From Pediococcus stilesii (GTDB lineage Bacteria > Bacillota > Bacilli > Lactobacillales > Lactobacillaceae): DNA of 64,000 nucleotides. Both the position numbers and the translations under genes were made by a program. Location: positions 107,058 through 171,057 of the forward strand of contig NZ_JQBX01000001.1 in assembly GCF_001437075.1 (NCBI RefSeq), given 5' to 3'. The notes beneath the pieces are model-generated. The model was not told where the DNA came from and searched no databases. It was given only the letters and a program-made list of their open reading frames with translations. Positions 44,855 to 53,159 of the stretch are shown here, piece by piece (the first letter of the stretch is position 1; each line of letters starts with the position of its first letter).

Positions 44855-46200
44855 TATTCTTCCTCTTTTTTGCGTATATTTTTGACTACCGCATCCACTT
44901 CACCATCGTTAAAATTCAGCTGAATTGGATCATCGACCTTTACTTCATCAACCGTTTTAATGACTTTACCGTTTTTGGTAACGTATGTGTAGCCACGACT
45001 CATAATTTTTAGCGGACTGAGAGTGTCTAAAGTTCCGATCATATTTTTCAAATCAGTCCGATATTTATAGAAAAGGTTGTTTGTATTATTTATCGTCAAC
45101 GTCTTAAGATGTTCTACTTCTTGACCAGCTAATTTAACTTTGGTTATTGGATTGCTTGTAGTCAATTCCGAATTTATATCTTGAAACTGACTTTTTAAGT
45201 TCGTTATCTGTTGTGTTTGCAAGTTCACTAAACGTTCCATCAAAATATCAACATTTTGAAGATAGCCTTCGTAAAGCCGCTGCGGCTCTTGGAAAATGTA
45301 AGACTTTTCTAAGTGTTCTACTTCTTGACGTCGCACATTTAAAATATTTTTAAATGCAACCACCATTCGAATTCGGTTTTTCTGTAATTCTTCCAAGATA
45401 TCCGACAAAACTGGCGTTGCTAACTCAGCTGCCGCGGTCGGTGTTGCGGCACGCATATCCGCCACTAGATCCGCGATTGTTGTATCCGTTTCGTGTCCAA
45501 CCGATGAGATGACTGGTAGATGGCTTTCAAAGATTGCTCGAGCAACAACTTCTTCATTAAACGGCCATAGATCCTCAATTGATCCACCTCCGCGCCCGAT
45601 GATGATTGTATCGAACCCCTCTAGTGAGTTAATCATTTTTATTTGAGCAGCAATACTTGGAGCCGCTTCACTCCCTTGCACGACTGCTGGAAATAAAACC
45701 AGTTGGACGATCGGAAAACGCCGACTAACGGTCGTTATGATATCACGAATTACGGCTCCTGATGGACTAGTGACGATCGCTATTTTTTTCGGATATTTTG
45801 GAATTGCTAACTTTGGTGCGCTAAATAGCCCCTCTTGAGCTAATTTTGCCTTTAGTTGCTCATATGCTTGATATAAAGCTCCTACACCATCAGGTTGCAT
45901 ACTGTCTACATAAATCTGATAGCTGCCGTTACCAGGATACAAACCGATTCGTCCACTAACAATTACTTTCATTCCCTCTTCCGGTTGAAATTTAACCTTT
46001 GAAAAAGCTGATTTAAACATAATTGCGCTTATTTTAGCATTCTCATCTTTTAGGCTAAAATACTGATGACTATTCATCCGCATTCGAAAGTTTGAAATTT
46101 CGCCAACTAGGTAAACTCGATGTAAATATGGATCAGCATCAAATTTTCGTTTTATATAGTTGGTTAAAGCAGTGACGGTTAGGTATTTATCCTCTTCCAT
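44854..46200 (-). CDS. xseA: Exodeoxyribonuclease VII large subunit
   Basis: XseA is the catalytic subunit of exonuclease VII. The 448-residue protein has an N-terminal OB-fold ([31 protein letters not shown]), a catalytic domain with [27 protein letters not shown] and [12 protein letters not shown], and a helical C-terminus. The frame extends to a GTG at 46215 inside folD, but GGTGGAG lies nine bases before the ATG at 46200. It starts just after folD and couples to xseB. Confidence 0.97.
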   Translation of the reverse strand: MEEDKYLTVTALTNYIKRKFDADPYLHRVYLVGEISNFRMRMNSHQYFSLKDENAKISAIMFKSAFSKVKFQPEEGMKVIVSGRIGLYPGNGSYQIYVDSMQPDGVGALYQAYEQLKAKLAQEGLFSAPKLAIPKYPKKIAIVTSPSGAVIRDIITTVSRRFPIVQLVLFPAVVQGSEAAPSIAAQIKMINSLEGFDTIIIGRGGGSIEDLWPFNEEVVARAIFESHLPVISSVGHETDTTIADLVADMRAATPTAAAELATPVLSDILEELQKNRIRMVVAFKNILNVRRQEVEHLEKSYIFQEPQRLYEGYLQNVDILMERLVNLQTQQITNLKSQFQDINSELTTSNPITKVKLAGQEVEHLKTLTINNTNNLFYKYRTDLKNMIGTLDTLSPLKIMSRGYTYVTKNGKVIKTVDEVKVDDPIQLNFNDGEVDAVVKNIRKKEEE

Positions 46201-46202
46201 GT

Positions 46203-47054
46203 CTAAACGCTCCACCTAGTTAGATCAATAGTTTGTTTCATTAACATCGAAATTGTCATTGGTCCAACGCCTTTTGGAACGGGTGTAATGAAAGAAGCCT
46301 TTTCTTGAACTTTTTCAAAATCAACATCACCCGTTAATTTTCCATTTTCGTCACGATCCATCCCCACGTCAATTACAACCGCTCCATCCTTAACCTGATC
46401 GGCCTTAATAAAATGCGCGATTCCAGTCGCAACTACCAGAATATCAGCTTTTTTAGTGATTTCCTTTAAATCCTTCGTATGACTATGAACAACCGTTACC
46501 GTCGCGTTTGCGTTTAATAATAATGCGGCCATTGGCTTGCCCACGATAGTACTTCTGCCGACAACCACGGCATTCTTACCATCAAGTGAGATTTGGTATT
46601 TTTTAAACATCTCCATAATTCCTTGTGGCGTACAAGCGACCGGAGTTTGCGCGATCTCATTTTCAAACAACCGTCCCACGTTAACAGGATGAAAACCATC
46701 TGCATCTTTTTTAGGATCGATTGCCATAATTACCTTAAACTCATCAATTTGCTTCGGAAGTGGCATTTGAACCAAAATTGCATTTACGTCAACATCCTGA
46801 TTTAATTCATGAATTTTTGCAAGTAATTCTTTTTCAGTAGTATCAGAGTCCATTTTTATTACGGTTGACTTAATTCCTAACTTTTGTGCTCGTCTTTCTT
46901 TATTTCTAACGTAAATCTGACTTGCACCATCTTCTCCAACCAAAATAACAACAAGGTGTGGTGTAATCCCATTTTGCTTTAATTGTTCCGTTTCAACCAT
47001 CGTTTGCGCATCAATTTCTGCTGCTAAAGATTTACCATCAATAATTTGACTCAT
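46203..47054 (-). CDS. folD: Methylenetetrahydrofolate dehydrogenase/cyclohydrolase
   Basis: FolD interconverts one-carbon folates. The 283-residue protein has YVRNKERRAQKLGI with the catalytic lysine region, VQMPLPKQID, DADGFHPVNVGRL, VVGRSTIVGKPMA for NADP binding, and TPVPKGVGPMT near the end. Length is normal. It is the first gene of the folD-xseA series; a terminator separates it from nusB. Confidence 0.97.
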   Translation of the reverse strand: MSQIIDGKSLAAEIDAQTMVETEQLKQNGITPHLVVILVGEDGASQIYVRNKERRAQKLGIKSTVIKMDSDTTEKELLAKIHELNQDVDVNAILVQMPLPKQIDEFKVIMAIDPKKDADGFHPVNVGRLFENEIAQTPVACTPQGIMEMFKKYQISLDGKNAVVVGRSTIVGKPMAALLLNANATVTVVHSHTKDLKEITKKADILVVATGIAHFIKADQVKDGAVVIDVGMDRDENGKLTGDVDFEKVQEKASFITPVPKGVGPMTISMLMKQTIDLTRWSV

Positions 47055-47142
47055 AATACACGCCCCATTCTCCCAAAGTTTTAATACACATTAAATAATA
47101 TCACATGAACCGTCATATTATTTTTAAATAAAATGAAAAATT

Positions 47143-47177
47143 AAAAAGGTTATAGATACTATTCATATCCATAACCC
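47143..47177 (-). terminator. Terminator after nusB
   Basis: GGTTATGGATA and TATCTATAACC form an 11-bp stem (one G-U pair) with a 7-base loop, followed by TTTTTAATTTTT. It lies 14 bases after the nusB stop. Confidence 0.8.
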
Positions 47178-47190
47178 ATTCTAATAAAAA

Positions 47191-47595
47191 TTATTTTGCA
47201 GCAATGTTCGACAAAACACCATTTATAAACTTACGAGCGTTCTCGTCAGTATACTTTTTAGCTAGTTCAAGTGCTTCATTAATTGCAACTTTGTCTGGAA
47301 CGTCAGTATACTTCAATTCATAAGTTCCCAGTTGTAGGATAACTCGGTCAGGACTCTCTAAACGATTCACAGTCCAACCTTGCTTTAATTCACTACCAAT
47401 TAATTCATTAATAGCTTCAAGATTTGAATTAACTCCTACCACCAGATCCTTCAAAAATTTGTCCGGTGCTTCAGTTTCGTGAAACTCTTCCAATACCTGA
47501 TCTTGTAGTTCTCCAAGATCTGCGTCAGGATTTGCACTTTTTGCAAAAATAATTTTAAAGGCGCTTTCTCGAATTTGATGCCGATTTAAACTCAC
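47191..47595 (-). CDS. nusB: Transcription antitermination protein NusB
   Basis: NusB takes part in rRNA antitermination with NusE. The 134-residue helical protein contains [31 protein letters not shown] and [20 protein letters not shown], which are family-typical. It overlaps the Asp23-family gene by four bases. Its order efp-asp23-nusB is usual in Firmicutes. Confidence 0.96.
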   Translation of the reverse strand: MSLNRHQIRESAFKIIFAKSANPDADLGELQDQVLEEFHETEAPDKFLKDLVVGVNSNLEAINELIGSELKQGWTVNRLESPDRVILQLGTYELKYTDVPDKVAINEALELAKKYTDENARKFINGVLSNIAAK

Positions 47596-48023
47596 TTGTT
47601 ATCACCATTATTTTCTGAAAAAATATCATCGGGATCAATGTCCGACTTAGTTGTGTCTGGCATCATTCCGTTGACTTGTACGTTAACTTCATTAATTACA
47701 ATTTCGGTCATAAACAACAATTGCTGCTTAACACGATCTTGAATCTTTGTTGCAACTTGTGGAACAGATACGCCAAAATCAAGTACAACGCTAACTTCAA
47801 TGACTAGTCCGCGATCATCTTCAATTAGTTTTGCACCCGAACCCGACGAATCGCGGCCCAAAATCGTATTAAAACTTTTTGAAATATTATTACTCATCAA
47901 GTGAACACCATCAATTTGGTCCACAGTTATTCCAGCAATCGATTCGATTACGTCAGGTGCAATCGCAATTCCACCACTCTTTGAACTAGAATTACTCAAT
48001 TCCAAGTATTTCGTATCTGCCAT
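47592..48023 (-). CDS. Asp23/YqhY family protein
   Basis: This is the YqhY-type member of the Asp23 family, found between accBC or efp and nusB in Firmicutes. The 143-residue protein has [37 protein letters not shown] and a C-terminal acidic tail. In Bacillus YqhY is linked to acetyl-CoA carboxylase control; whether that holds here is not known. It overlaps nusB by four bases. Confidence 0.93.
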   Translation of the reverse strand: MADTKYLELSNSSSKSGGIAIAPDVIESIAGITVDQIDGVHLMSNNISKSFNTILGRDSSGSGAKLIEDDRGLVIEVSVVLDFGVSVPQVATKIQDRVKQQLLFMTEIVINEVNVQVNGMMPDTTKSDIDPDDIFSENNGDNK

Positions 48024-48040
48024 TACATTGCCTCCAAAAA

Positions 48041-48604
48041 TTATGCGCGTGAGATATATGTCCCATCTTGCGTATTGATGTTTAATTCATCGCCTTCGTT
48101 GACAAAAAAAGGTACCTGAACTACTAATCCTGTTTCCATTGTTGCGGGCTTTGAGCCACCGCTAGCCGTATTTCCCTTAATTCCAGGTTCAGTAGCTGAA
48201 ACCTTTAAGACAACGTTTTTAGGAACTTCAACGCCCAAGGTTTCTGTGCCAAAGAAGGAAATGCTAACGTCCATATTTTCAACTAGATAATTTTTTTCTT
48301 CCATAAGTCGTTCTTCAGGAATTTCAACTTGTTCATAAGTGTTATTATCCATAAAAATGAAGTTAGCACCATCGTTATACAAATATTGCATCCGTCTCGT
48401 TTCAATGTTTGCTTGTTCCATTTTTTCACCGGCGCGGAAAGTTTTTTCTTGAACCGCTCCAGTTCGTAAGTTTTTTAATTTTGAGCGAACAAAAGCACTA
48501 CCCTTACCTGGCTTAACATGTTGAAATTCAACAATTCGCCAAATATTATCATCGACTTCAATGGTCAAACCATTTTTAAAATCAGATGTTGAAATTGTAC
48601 TCAT
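48041..48604 (-). CDS. efp: Elongation factor P
   Basis: EF-P helps ribosomes pass runs of proline. The 187-residue protein has the KOW-like N-terminal domain with [15 protein letters not shown]; the lysine in PGKG (about residue 32) is where modification occurs in many species. The middle and C-terminal OB domains contain [11 protein letters not shown] and [22 protein letters not shown] precedes the ATG at 48604, which is preferred to a TTG five codons upstream. Confidence 0.97.
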   Translation of the reverse strand: MSTISTSDFKNGLTIEVDDNIWRIVEFQHVKPGKGSAFVRSKLKNLRTGAVQEKTFRAGEKMEQANIETRRMQYLYNDGANFIFMDNNTYEQVEIPEERLMEEKNYLVENMDVSISFFGTETLGVEVPKNVVLKVSATEPGIKGNTASGGSKPATMETGLVVQVPFFVNEGDELNINTQDGTYISRA

Positions 48605-48673
48605 AATAGATTCCTCCAATTGTTTCTAAGTCTAATAATATCAATCGATTTCCTTTTTAACAAGAAAATCATT

Positions 48674-48706
48674 AAAAAAAGCCGGAACAATGTAAGTTGT
48701 CCCGAC
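48674..48706 (-). terminator. Terminator after rpmA
   Basis: GTCGGGACAA and TTGTTCCGGC form a 10-bp stem with G-U pairs, followed by seven T, 18 bases after the rpmA stop. It ends the rplU-prp-rpmA operon. Confidence 0.85.
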
Positions 48707-48724
48707 CTGAAGTTGTTCTATCGC

Positions 48725-49012
48725 TTATTCAGCATCTGCTACTGGATATACAGAAACTTGACGCTTGTCGCGACCTTTACGTTCAAAACGAACGATTCCA
48801 TCTGCAAGAGCAAATAGAGTATCATCGTTTCCACGACCAACATTAACACCAGGGTAGATATGCGTTCCACGTTGACGATATAAAATCATGCCAGCTTTTG
48901 CGGCTTGTCCGTCAGCACGTTTTGTTCCAAGACGACGACCTGCTGAGTCACGGCCGTTAGAAGTAGAACCGCCTCCCTTATGATGAGAGAAGAATTGTAG
49001 ATTCATTTCCAT
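48725..49012 (-). CDS. rpmA: 50S ribosomal protein L27
   Basis: L27 reaches into the peptidyl transferase centre. The 95-residue protein starts with [17 protein letters not shown], which has the extra N-terminal peptide ending in FF that Firmicutes remove with the Prp protease; the mature protein would start SHHKGGGST. The rest ([17 protein letters not shown] and [17 protein letters not shown]) is typical. GGAGGTG lies eight bases before the ATG at 49012. Prp is encoded next to it. Confidence 0.97.
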   Translation of the reverse strand: MEMNLQFFSHHKGGGSTSNGRDSAGRRLGTKRADGQAAKAGMILYRQRGTHIYPGVNVGRGNDDTLFALADGIVRFERKGRDKRQVSVYPVADAE

Positions 49013-49036
49013 GGTAATTACACCTCCGAATAAAAA

Positions 49037-49363
49037 TTAATTCATTACAAGATATTCTTTGTATGATTTACTAATGTCCGTTAAGCCTAATTCTAGAGCT
49101 TCAAGCAATACTTGAGCTTGTCGATTAGCATCGGCGTCAGCACTTTCCGGAACATTAACTGATAAAAATCCACCGTTATCATCATCCGAATCAACCAATG
49201 GCATTATCTTTGTGATTTGTTCGATACTATTAACCGTATTTATTGACAAAACTGACACTGCAGCACAGACAATATCTCTGCCATACTCACCAGAGTCGGC
49301 ATGCCCCGTGATTTTAAAACCACTAATTCGATCTTGATCTTTAAAAATCCAAGTTTGTATCAT
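49037..49363 (-). CDS. prp: Ribosomal-processing cysteine protease Prp
   Basis: Prp (YsxB) cuts the N-terminal peptide from L27. The 108-residue protein has the catalytic histidine in ITGHADSGEYG and the cysteine in DIVCAAVSVLSINTVNS, the two diagnostic motifs. The frame includes one extra upstream GTG; the ATG at 49363 with AAGGTG before it was chosen. It lies between rplU and rpmA, the usual Firmicutes order, and its substrate is the next gene. Confidence 0.93.
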   Translation of the reverse strand: MIQTWIFKDQDRISGFKITGHADSGEYGRDIVCAAVSVLSINTVNSIEQITKIMPLVDSDDDNGGFLSVNVPESADADANRQAQVLLEALELGLTDISKSYKEYLVMN

Positions 49364-49384
49364 CACTAATCACCTTCAATCAGA

Positions 49385-49693
49385 CTAAGCGTTGATTGAG
49401 TCGATCGTTACTTTTGTATATGGTTGACGATGACCAGTCTTTGTATGTTGGTTCTTTTTAGCCTTGTACTTGAATGTTGTAATCTTCTTTTGCTTACCTT
49501 GTTTTTCAACAGTTGCAGCAACTGAAGCACCTTCAACAACAGGGGAACCAATCTTTGTAGATTCGCCACCTACAAAAAGAACTTGATCAAAAGTTACTTT
49601 TTCGCCTTCTGCAGCGTTTAACTTTTCAACGTATACTGATTGACCTTCTTCAACTTTAAGTTGTTTACCACCAGTTTTAATAATTGCGTACAC
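49385..49693 (-). CDS. rplU: 50S ribosomal protein L21
   Basis: L21 is a 50S protein. The product begins [18 protein letters not shown] and contains FDQVLFVGG and [19 protein letters not shown]. The real start is a GTG at 49693 with AGGAGGT seven bases before it; the longer frame from 49702 would put the ribosome binding site inside the coding region. Length is 102 residues. It heads the rplU-prp-rpmA operon with a structured leader. Confidence 0.96.
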   Translation of the reverse strand: MYAIIKTGGKQLKVEEGQSVYVEKLNAAEGEKVTFDQVLFVGGESTKIGSPVVEGASVAATVEKQGKQKKITTFKYKAKKNQHTKTGHRQPYTKVTIDSINA

Positions 49694-49786
49694 AACGTGC
49701 ACCTCCTTATAATCTAAGACTCGCCGAAGTAAGTGCTATGCTTGAAAACTCCCTCCGTGCGGTTGTAGCGTGGAGACCACACCAAC
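49694..49786 (-). promoter_or_regulatory. Probable L21 leader RNA
   Basis: About 93 bases of 5' leader precede rplU. They contain paired G/C-rich segments (GTTGGTGTGG ... CTCCACGC and CCGCACGG ... ) and a late GGCGAG. Firmicutes have a known L21 leader in exactly this position, thought to act in autoregulation. The call rests on position and leader length, not on a covariance model. Confidence 0.5.
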
Positions 49787-49792
49787 GTTAAT

Positions 49793-49821
49793 ACTATACT
49801 GTACTTTACAAAATTCGTCAA
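49793..49821 (-). promoter_or_regulatory. Promoter of rplU-prp-rpmA
   Basis: TTGACG (49816-49821) and TATAGT (49793-49798) are exactly 17 bases apart, just after the tetR-type gene. Confidence 0.8.
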
Positions 49822-49823
49822 TA

Positions 49824-50453
49824 CTAATCAACAAAGAAATCTGGCAGTACCATATTTGAACTGTCAATTTGATTTTTATTTCCTAGAACTAACTTGGCTG
49901 CACTTGCCATATAGTGCGGTGTGTATACCATGCCATCACTAAGCCACAGATTTACCATCCCGATTAAACCATCAACGTAGTAAGAACTTAATACGTCAAT
50001 TGGAAATCCTTCTAAATTAATTTTATCGCCATAGTATTCAGCGAAATCTTTCATTGCTACACTCAACCGTTGTTTCAAAGCCACGGTGAAATCGGGTAGC
50101 TTACCTGAACTCATCACGACCGTGTATGTTTGATATTCATCAGCAATATTATTAAAAAATTTTGAAACGGATAATACGTCTGTTTCATGAGCATTTTCAT
50201 GATTAAGCTCTTCAACATAATCTACCGAATCTTTTAATGCCGTTTTAAGCACGGAGTCGACCAATTCATTCATTGTAAAGGTCACAAACGCATTTTTATC
50301 TGAGAAGTGTGAATAAAACGCCCCCCTAGTAACGCCTGCTTCGTCACTAATTTGTCGTACGTTAATATCATCAACGTCATATGTCTTCAAAAGTAACACA
50401 AAAGCTCTTTGTAGTTTTCCCAACGTTTTAATAATTCTTGGGTCATCTTTCAT
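49824..50453 (-). CDS. TetR/AcrR family transcription regulator
   Basis: The 209-residue protein has an N-terminal TetR helix-turn-helix with DINVRQISDEAGVTRGAFY and the following helix SHFSDKNAFVTF, then an all-helical ligand domain typical of the family. Its ligand and targets are unknown. The start is the ATG at 50453 after AGGTG; a GTG three codons upstream is in the binding site. No efflux pump or enzyme gene lies directly beside it; the next gene on the same strand encodes a lipoprotein 310 bases upstream. Confidence 0.9.
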   Translation of the reverse strand: MKDDPRIIKTLGKLQRAFVLLLKTYDVDDINVRQISDEAGVTRGAFYSHFSDKNAFVTFTMNELVDSVLKTALKDSVDYVEELNHENAHETDVLSVSKFFNNIADEYQTYTVVMSSGKLPDFTVALKQRLSVAMKDFAEYYGDKINLEGFPIDVLSSYYVDGLIGMVNLWLSDGMVYTPHYMASAAKLVLGNKNQIDSSNMVLPDFFVD

Positions 50454-50462
50454 ATCTAACAC

Positions 50463-50763
50463 CTCAAAAATAAATGAATATTTCTTTTCCTAAAATTATA
50501 GTTATATAGATACATGCTAAAAGTAATTACGTTTAACATACATTTTCTTTCTTCATTGTCCATAATAGCTTATAAACACCTACAAATGAACGATTATAGC
50601 AACATTTCATGTCTCATTTTTTTGGCAAAAAATAAAAAAACAAAACTCCACAAAATTATGTGCAATTTTTAAAAATCAACTCGTACGTGAATGGTTCAAT
50701 TACACCGATGTAAATAACAAAAACAACGAATTAGTAAAGTAAAATTAATTCGTTGTTTTTGGT
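50463..50763. other. Intergenic region upstream of the TetR gene
   Basis: These 301 AT-rich bases hold the terminator of the lipoprotein gene (50719-50760) and the tetR promoter region with TATAAT read on the minus strand at about 50499-50504. No gene was found in them. Confidence 0.6.
50719..50760 (-). terminator. Terminator after the lipoprotein gene
   Basis: AAAAACAACGAATTA and TAATTCGTTGTTTTT form a perfect 15-bp stem with a 12-base loop and T runs on both strands, four bases after the stop codon. Confidence 0.85.
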
Positions 50764-51276
50764 TTATTCATTACCACCAATCTGATAAAGATTTTGATCA
50801 GCTTTGGTATCCTTCAAAATTTGTTTGTATATTTTAGTTTGATCATTTTCGTTTTTAGTAATGCTGCGTGTCATTAATCGAATTGCGCTCAACATATTAT
50901 CCCGAATTCGACCGCTCAGATCATCATCAAATCCGCGCTGATGCTCATAAGCGTTTTTAACAATTCCCTTAACGCCGCTGGCATCGTTTCCTAAAAGCTG
51001 TTTGAATTGTTTGGAATCCTTGCTCGACATGTTTTTCGAACCCTTGTCAATCATTTCATTTACAGACTTGATTACGGCTTTTTCAGTTTCTGGATTTTCT
51101 GAATTGAATTTCTTTAATTCTTTAATTGTGCCCCTAATCAGTACTTTGTCGGAAGAAATCTGTTCATATTTTTCGGGAGAAACCACGACAGTTCCATATA
51201 CCTTGTTATGAACACATGCGCTTAAAACGACCACCAATAACATCATCGATAGTGCAATTGAAACTATTTTTTTCAT
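50764..51276 (-). CDS. Predicted lipoprotein of unknown function
   Basis: The 170-residue protein has a lipoprotein signal peptide: MKKIVSIALSMMLLVVVLSAC with the lipobox LSAC and C21 as the lipid-modified residue. The mature part is polar, lysine-rich and probably helical (NPETEKAVIKSVNEMID, DNMLSAIRLMTRSI), with no recognised domain. It would be attached to the outer face of the membrane. GGGGAGGG precedes the start. It stands alone with its own terminator. Confidence 0.75.
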   Translation of the reverse strand: MKKIVSIALSMMLLVVVLSACVHNKVYGTVVVSPEKYEQISSDKVLIRGTIKELKKFNSENPETEKAVIKSVNEMIDKGSKNMSSKDSKQFKQLLGNDASGVKGIVKNAYEHQRGFDDDLSGRIRDNMLSAIRLMTRSITKNENDQTKIYKQILKDTKADQNLYQIGGNE

Positions 51277-51516
51277 CTAATTTTCCCTCCCCTTTCATTC
51301 ATTATGTTAACTATAATGATACCTAATATTGCGAATAATTTAAAGCGTTTGATTCACTAAAGAAAGGAGCAGTTTCAATCACAATTATGTTGAAGTGCCG
51401 GACTGATATCAACATTTTTTAATGCAAAATATTTTACTAAAAGTCAAGGTTGTGAAATAATGCAATTAGAAGACTAGCGTTCACTTCTAAAATATTTCTT
51501 AAAGGGAAGTGGAAAT

Positions 51517-51744
51517 TTGACCTATACAGATATCTATGGTTTTAAGCATGAAAACGCAACTGTCATTAGCAAAGAAGACGAATTTCATCGAATTTTTATT
51601 ATTGAAGATGAACAGCATCGTCGTTTTGAATGTCTAAAGGAAAACCCCGAACCAACGCACAAGGGTCCTTCACATTGGAAACTTAGCTCACGAGATACTC
51701 CACCCGATAACTACTGGGACGTATTTGAGCCGAATGATAATTAG
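51517..51744 (+). CDS. Small protein of unknown function
   Basis: The 75-residue frame starts at a TTG with AAAGGGAAGTGG upstream. The product is acidic and histidine-rich, begins MTYTDIYGFKHENATV, and has a beta-strand pattern (FHRIFIIEDEQHRRFEC) followed by a polar tail with aromatic residues (SHWKLSS, NYWDVFEP). It has no membrane segment. It was not recognised. A clear terminator follows at 51777-51807, which supports a real gene. Confidence 0.5.
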   Translation: MTYTDIYGFKHENATVISKEDEFHRIFIIEDEQHRRFECLKENPEPTHKGPSHWKLSSRDTPPDNYWDVFEPNDN

Positions 51745-51776
51745 ACTAAGCTACGCTAAGAATTTGATCCATTTTA

Positions 51777-51807
51777 AAAGTCATGATGATTTTTTCGTCA
51801 TGACTTT
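51777..51807 (+). terminator. Terminator after the 75-residue gene
   Basis: AAAAGTCATGA and TCATGACTTTT form an 11-bp stem with a loop of T bases, followed by ATTATT. It lies 32 bases after the stop codon. Confidence 0.75.
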
Positions 51808-52037
51808 TATTATTTCTCATGCGCTGGACCGGATTTTCATAAACTAGTGGAAATGCTTTTTAATCGTCAGTTTACGATGATTAATGACTACTCCTTAATT
51901 ACAGTTTATTCAATTCAACCAGTTATAATGGCCTCTCAAAGGTACTGTTAGAAAAATAAAAAGACTAAACGTACTGATTACGGATATCGAAACATGTCGA
52001 ATTTAATTACTAAAATTCGTTTAGACTTTGCCTAAAA

Positions 52038-52068
52038 TAAAAAGTCTCGAACTCATAGTTTGAAACTT
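52038..52068 (-). terminator. Terminator-like hairpin of unclear owner
   Basis: On the minus strand AAGTTTCAAACT and AGTTCGAGACTT form a 12-bp stem with one mismatch and one G-U pair, followed by TTTTTATTTT. It lies downstream of the tRNA terminator. Confidence 0.5.
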
Positions 52069-52093
52069 AAATATCTCTATCATACTATTTGAT

Positions 52094-52130
52094 AAAAAAT
52101 CATCCAATTCTTAGCGAATTGGATGATTTT
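52094..52130 (-). terminator. Terminator after tRNA-Arg
   Basis: AAAATCATCCAATTC and GAATTGGATGATTTT form a perfect stem with a 4-base loop, followed by six T on the minus strand. It lies about 65 bases after the tRNA. Confidence 0.8.
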
Positions 52131-52194
52131 CTATGTCCGATCTGCACCGTTAAGCACAAAAACCTTTATTATCAGTTCTTTAAGTATTTTTGAA

Positions 52195-52268
52195 TGATTC
52201 GGGAGAGATTCGAACTCTCGACCGTCCGCTTAGAAGGCGGATGCTCTATCCAGCTGAGCTACCGAACC
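52195..52268 (-). tRNA. tRNA-Arg (anticodon UCU)
   Basis: A full cloverleaf can be read on the minus strand: acceptor GGTTCGG with CCGAATC (one G-U pair), D-arm GCTC-AGCTGGATA-GAGC, anticodon stem TCCGC/GCGGA with loop CTTCTAA (anticodon TCT, reads AGA), variable CGGTC, and T-arm GAGAG-TTCGAAT-CTCTC. The discriminator is A. The 3' CCA is not encoded. It has its own near-consensus promoter and a strong terminator. Confidence 0.97.
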
Positions 52269-52278
52269 GTACTTGAAT

Positions 52279-52307
52279 AGTATATTTAATTACGACGCTT
52301 ATGTCAA
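52279..52307 (-). promoter_or_regulatory. Promoter of tRNA-Arg
   Basis: A perfect TTGACA (52302-52307) and TATACT (52279-52284) are 17 bases apart, with the -10 about ten bases before the tRNA 5' end. Confidence 0.85.
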
Positions 52308-52419
52308 TGGATTTTTGCGTTTTAAACCGAGGAGTTTATTGTTATTAAGCAGTTATGGTAATGGATCACTTCTTATAATTCTTAAATTATTGATTGACAG
52401 AGTTGTTGAACGAAAAAAG

Positions 52420-52510
52420 TGCAAATAAAAAGACCCACATGTTATTAAATGGCGTCTAAAATGTAAGAGTTATATCCACCGTCTGGTTATGTAGGGGTCT
52501 TTATAAACGG
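52420..52510. repeat. Palindrome-ended element of about 85 bases
   Basis: AAAAAGACCC-ACAT (about 52429-52442) and ATGTAGGGGTCTTT (about 52489-52502) are inverted copies around about 45 bases. On the minus strand the structure is followed by TTTTTATTT, so it may be a terminator, or a remnant of an insertion element. Confidence 0.4.
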
Positions 52511-52554
52511 AGTTGTTAAATTCACACTAAGTATTGATTTCGTATAAAACGATT

Positions 52555-52980
52555 TTATTTAATTTCGAATGAAACTTTTTCTTTAGTACCAAAATTGTGA
52601 TAGAGTCCGGAGCCTTCAAATAATCTAAATACTCGAGCATTTTCACGATCTTTAGGATTTTGATATACAGTGGTAATAAACTTATTATCTTTAACTACAT
52701 CCTCAATTTGATCCTGACCCAGTTCTTCAACCTGGCCTTCAACTCTGACAATTTCATAGACATTTTCACTAGAGAGGCCTTCAATTGAAACGTAAGGATG
52801 ATCCATTAATTGCTTATAAAAGTCGGTCTTAGGACTAGTTACGAAGTAAATACCATGTTCTGAAACCATTCCAATGTTGATGTGACGAACATGTGGTTTT
52901 CCATCAGCATCAACGGAAGCCATTGCGGCTGGTGTCATAGTTTCTTTTAATTTTGTTAAAATATCTAAAGTGTTGTTCAT
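52555..52980 (-). CDS. Pyridoxamine 5'-phosphate oxidase-like flavin-binding protein
   Basis: The 141-residue protein resembles the PNPOx-like split barrel family, including general stress proteins: MASVDADGKPHVRHINIGM at the start, then IYFVTSPKTDFYKQLMDHP and VRVEGQVEEL. Such proteins bind FMN, F420 or heme; the cofactor here is not shown. A true PdxH is much longer, so a vitamin B6 role is unlikely. It is a single gene between the tRNA region and the MFS gene. Confidence 0.85.
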   Translation of the reverse strand: MNNTLDILTKLKETMTPAAMASVDADGKPHVRHINIGMVSEHGIYFVTSPKTDFYKQLMDHPYVSIEGLSSENVYEIVRVEGQVEELGQDQIEDVVKDNKFITTVYQNPKDRENARVFRLFEGSGLYHNFGTKEKVSFEIK

Positions 52981-53159
52981 TTTTTCTGCCTTCTATCCAT
53001 AAGTATTTAAGAAACATAGCGTGGATTCTAACAACAACTTCATTTTACTTCAATTATCGTAAAAGTGTGAATATTAAGTCTTCGATTTTTGAAATTAGAT
53101 TAAAGCATCCATCTTTTGGGCAATTTTGAAAATTAAACCACACGGTTGAATTATCCGTC

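Larger units (their letters stand above)
51808..52194. other. Non-coding stretch rich in inverted repeats
   Basis: No gene is seen. The stretch has an inverted repeat with arms AAAGACTAAACG (51960-51971) and CGTTTAGACTTT (52018-52029), a hairpin at 52038-52068, and the tRNA terminator at 52094-52130. Confidence 0.5.
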
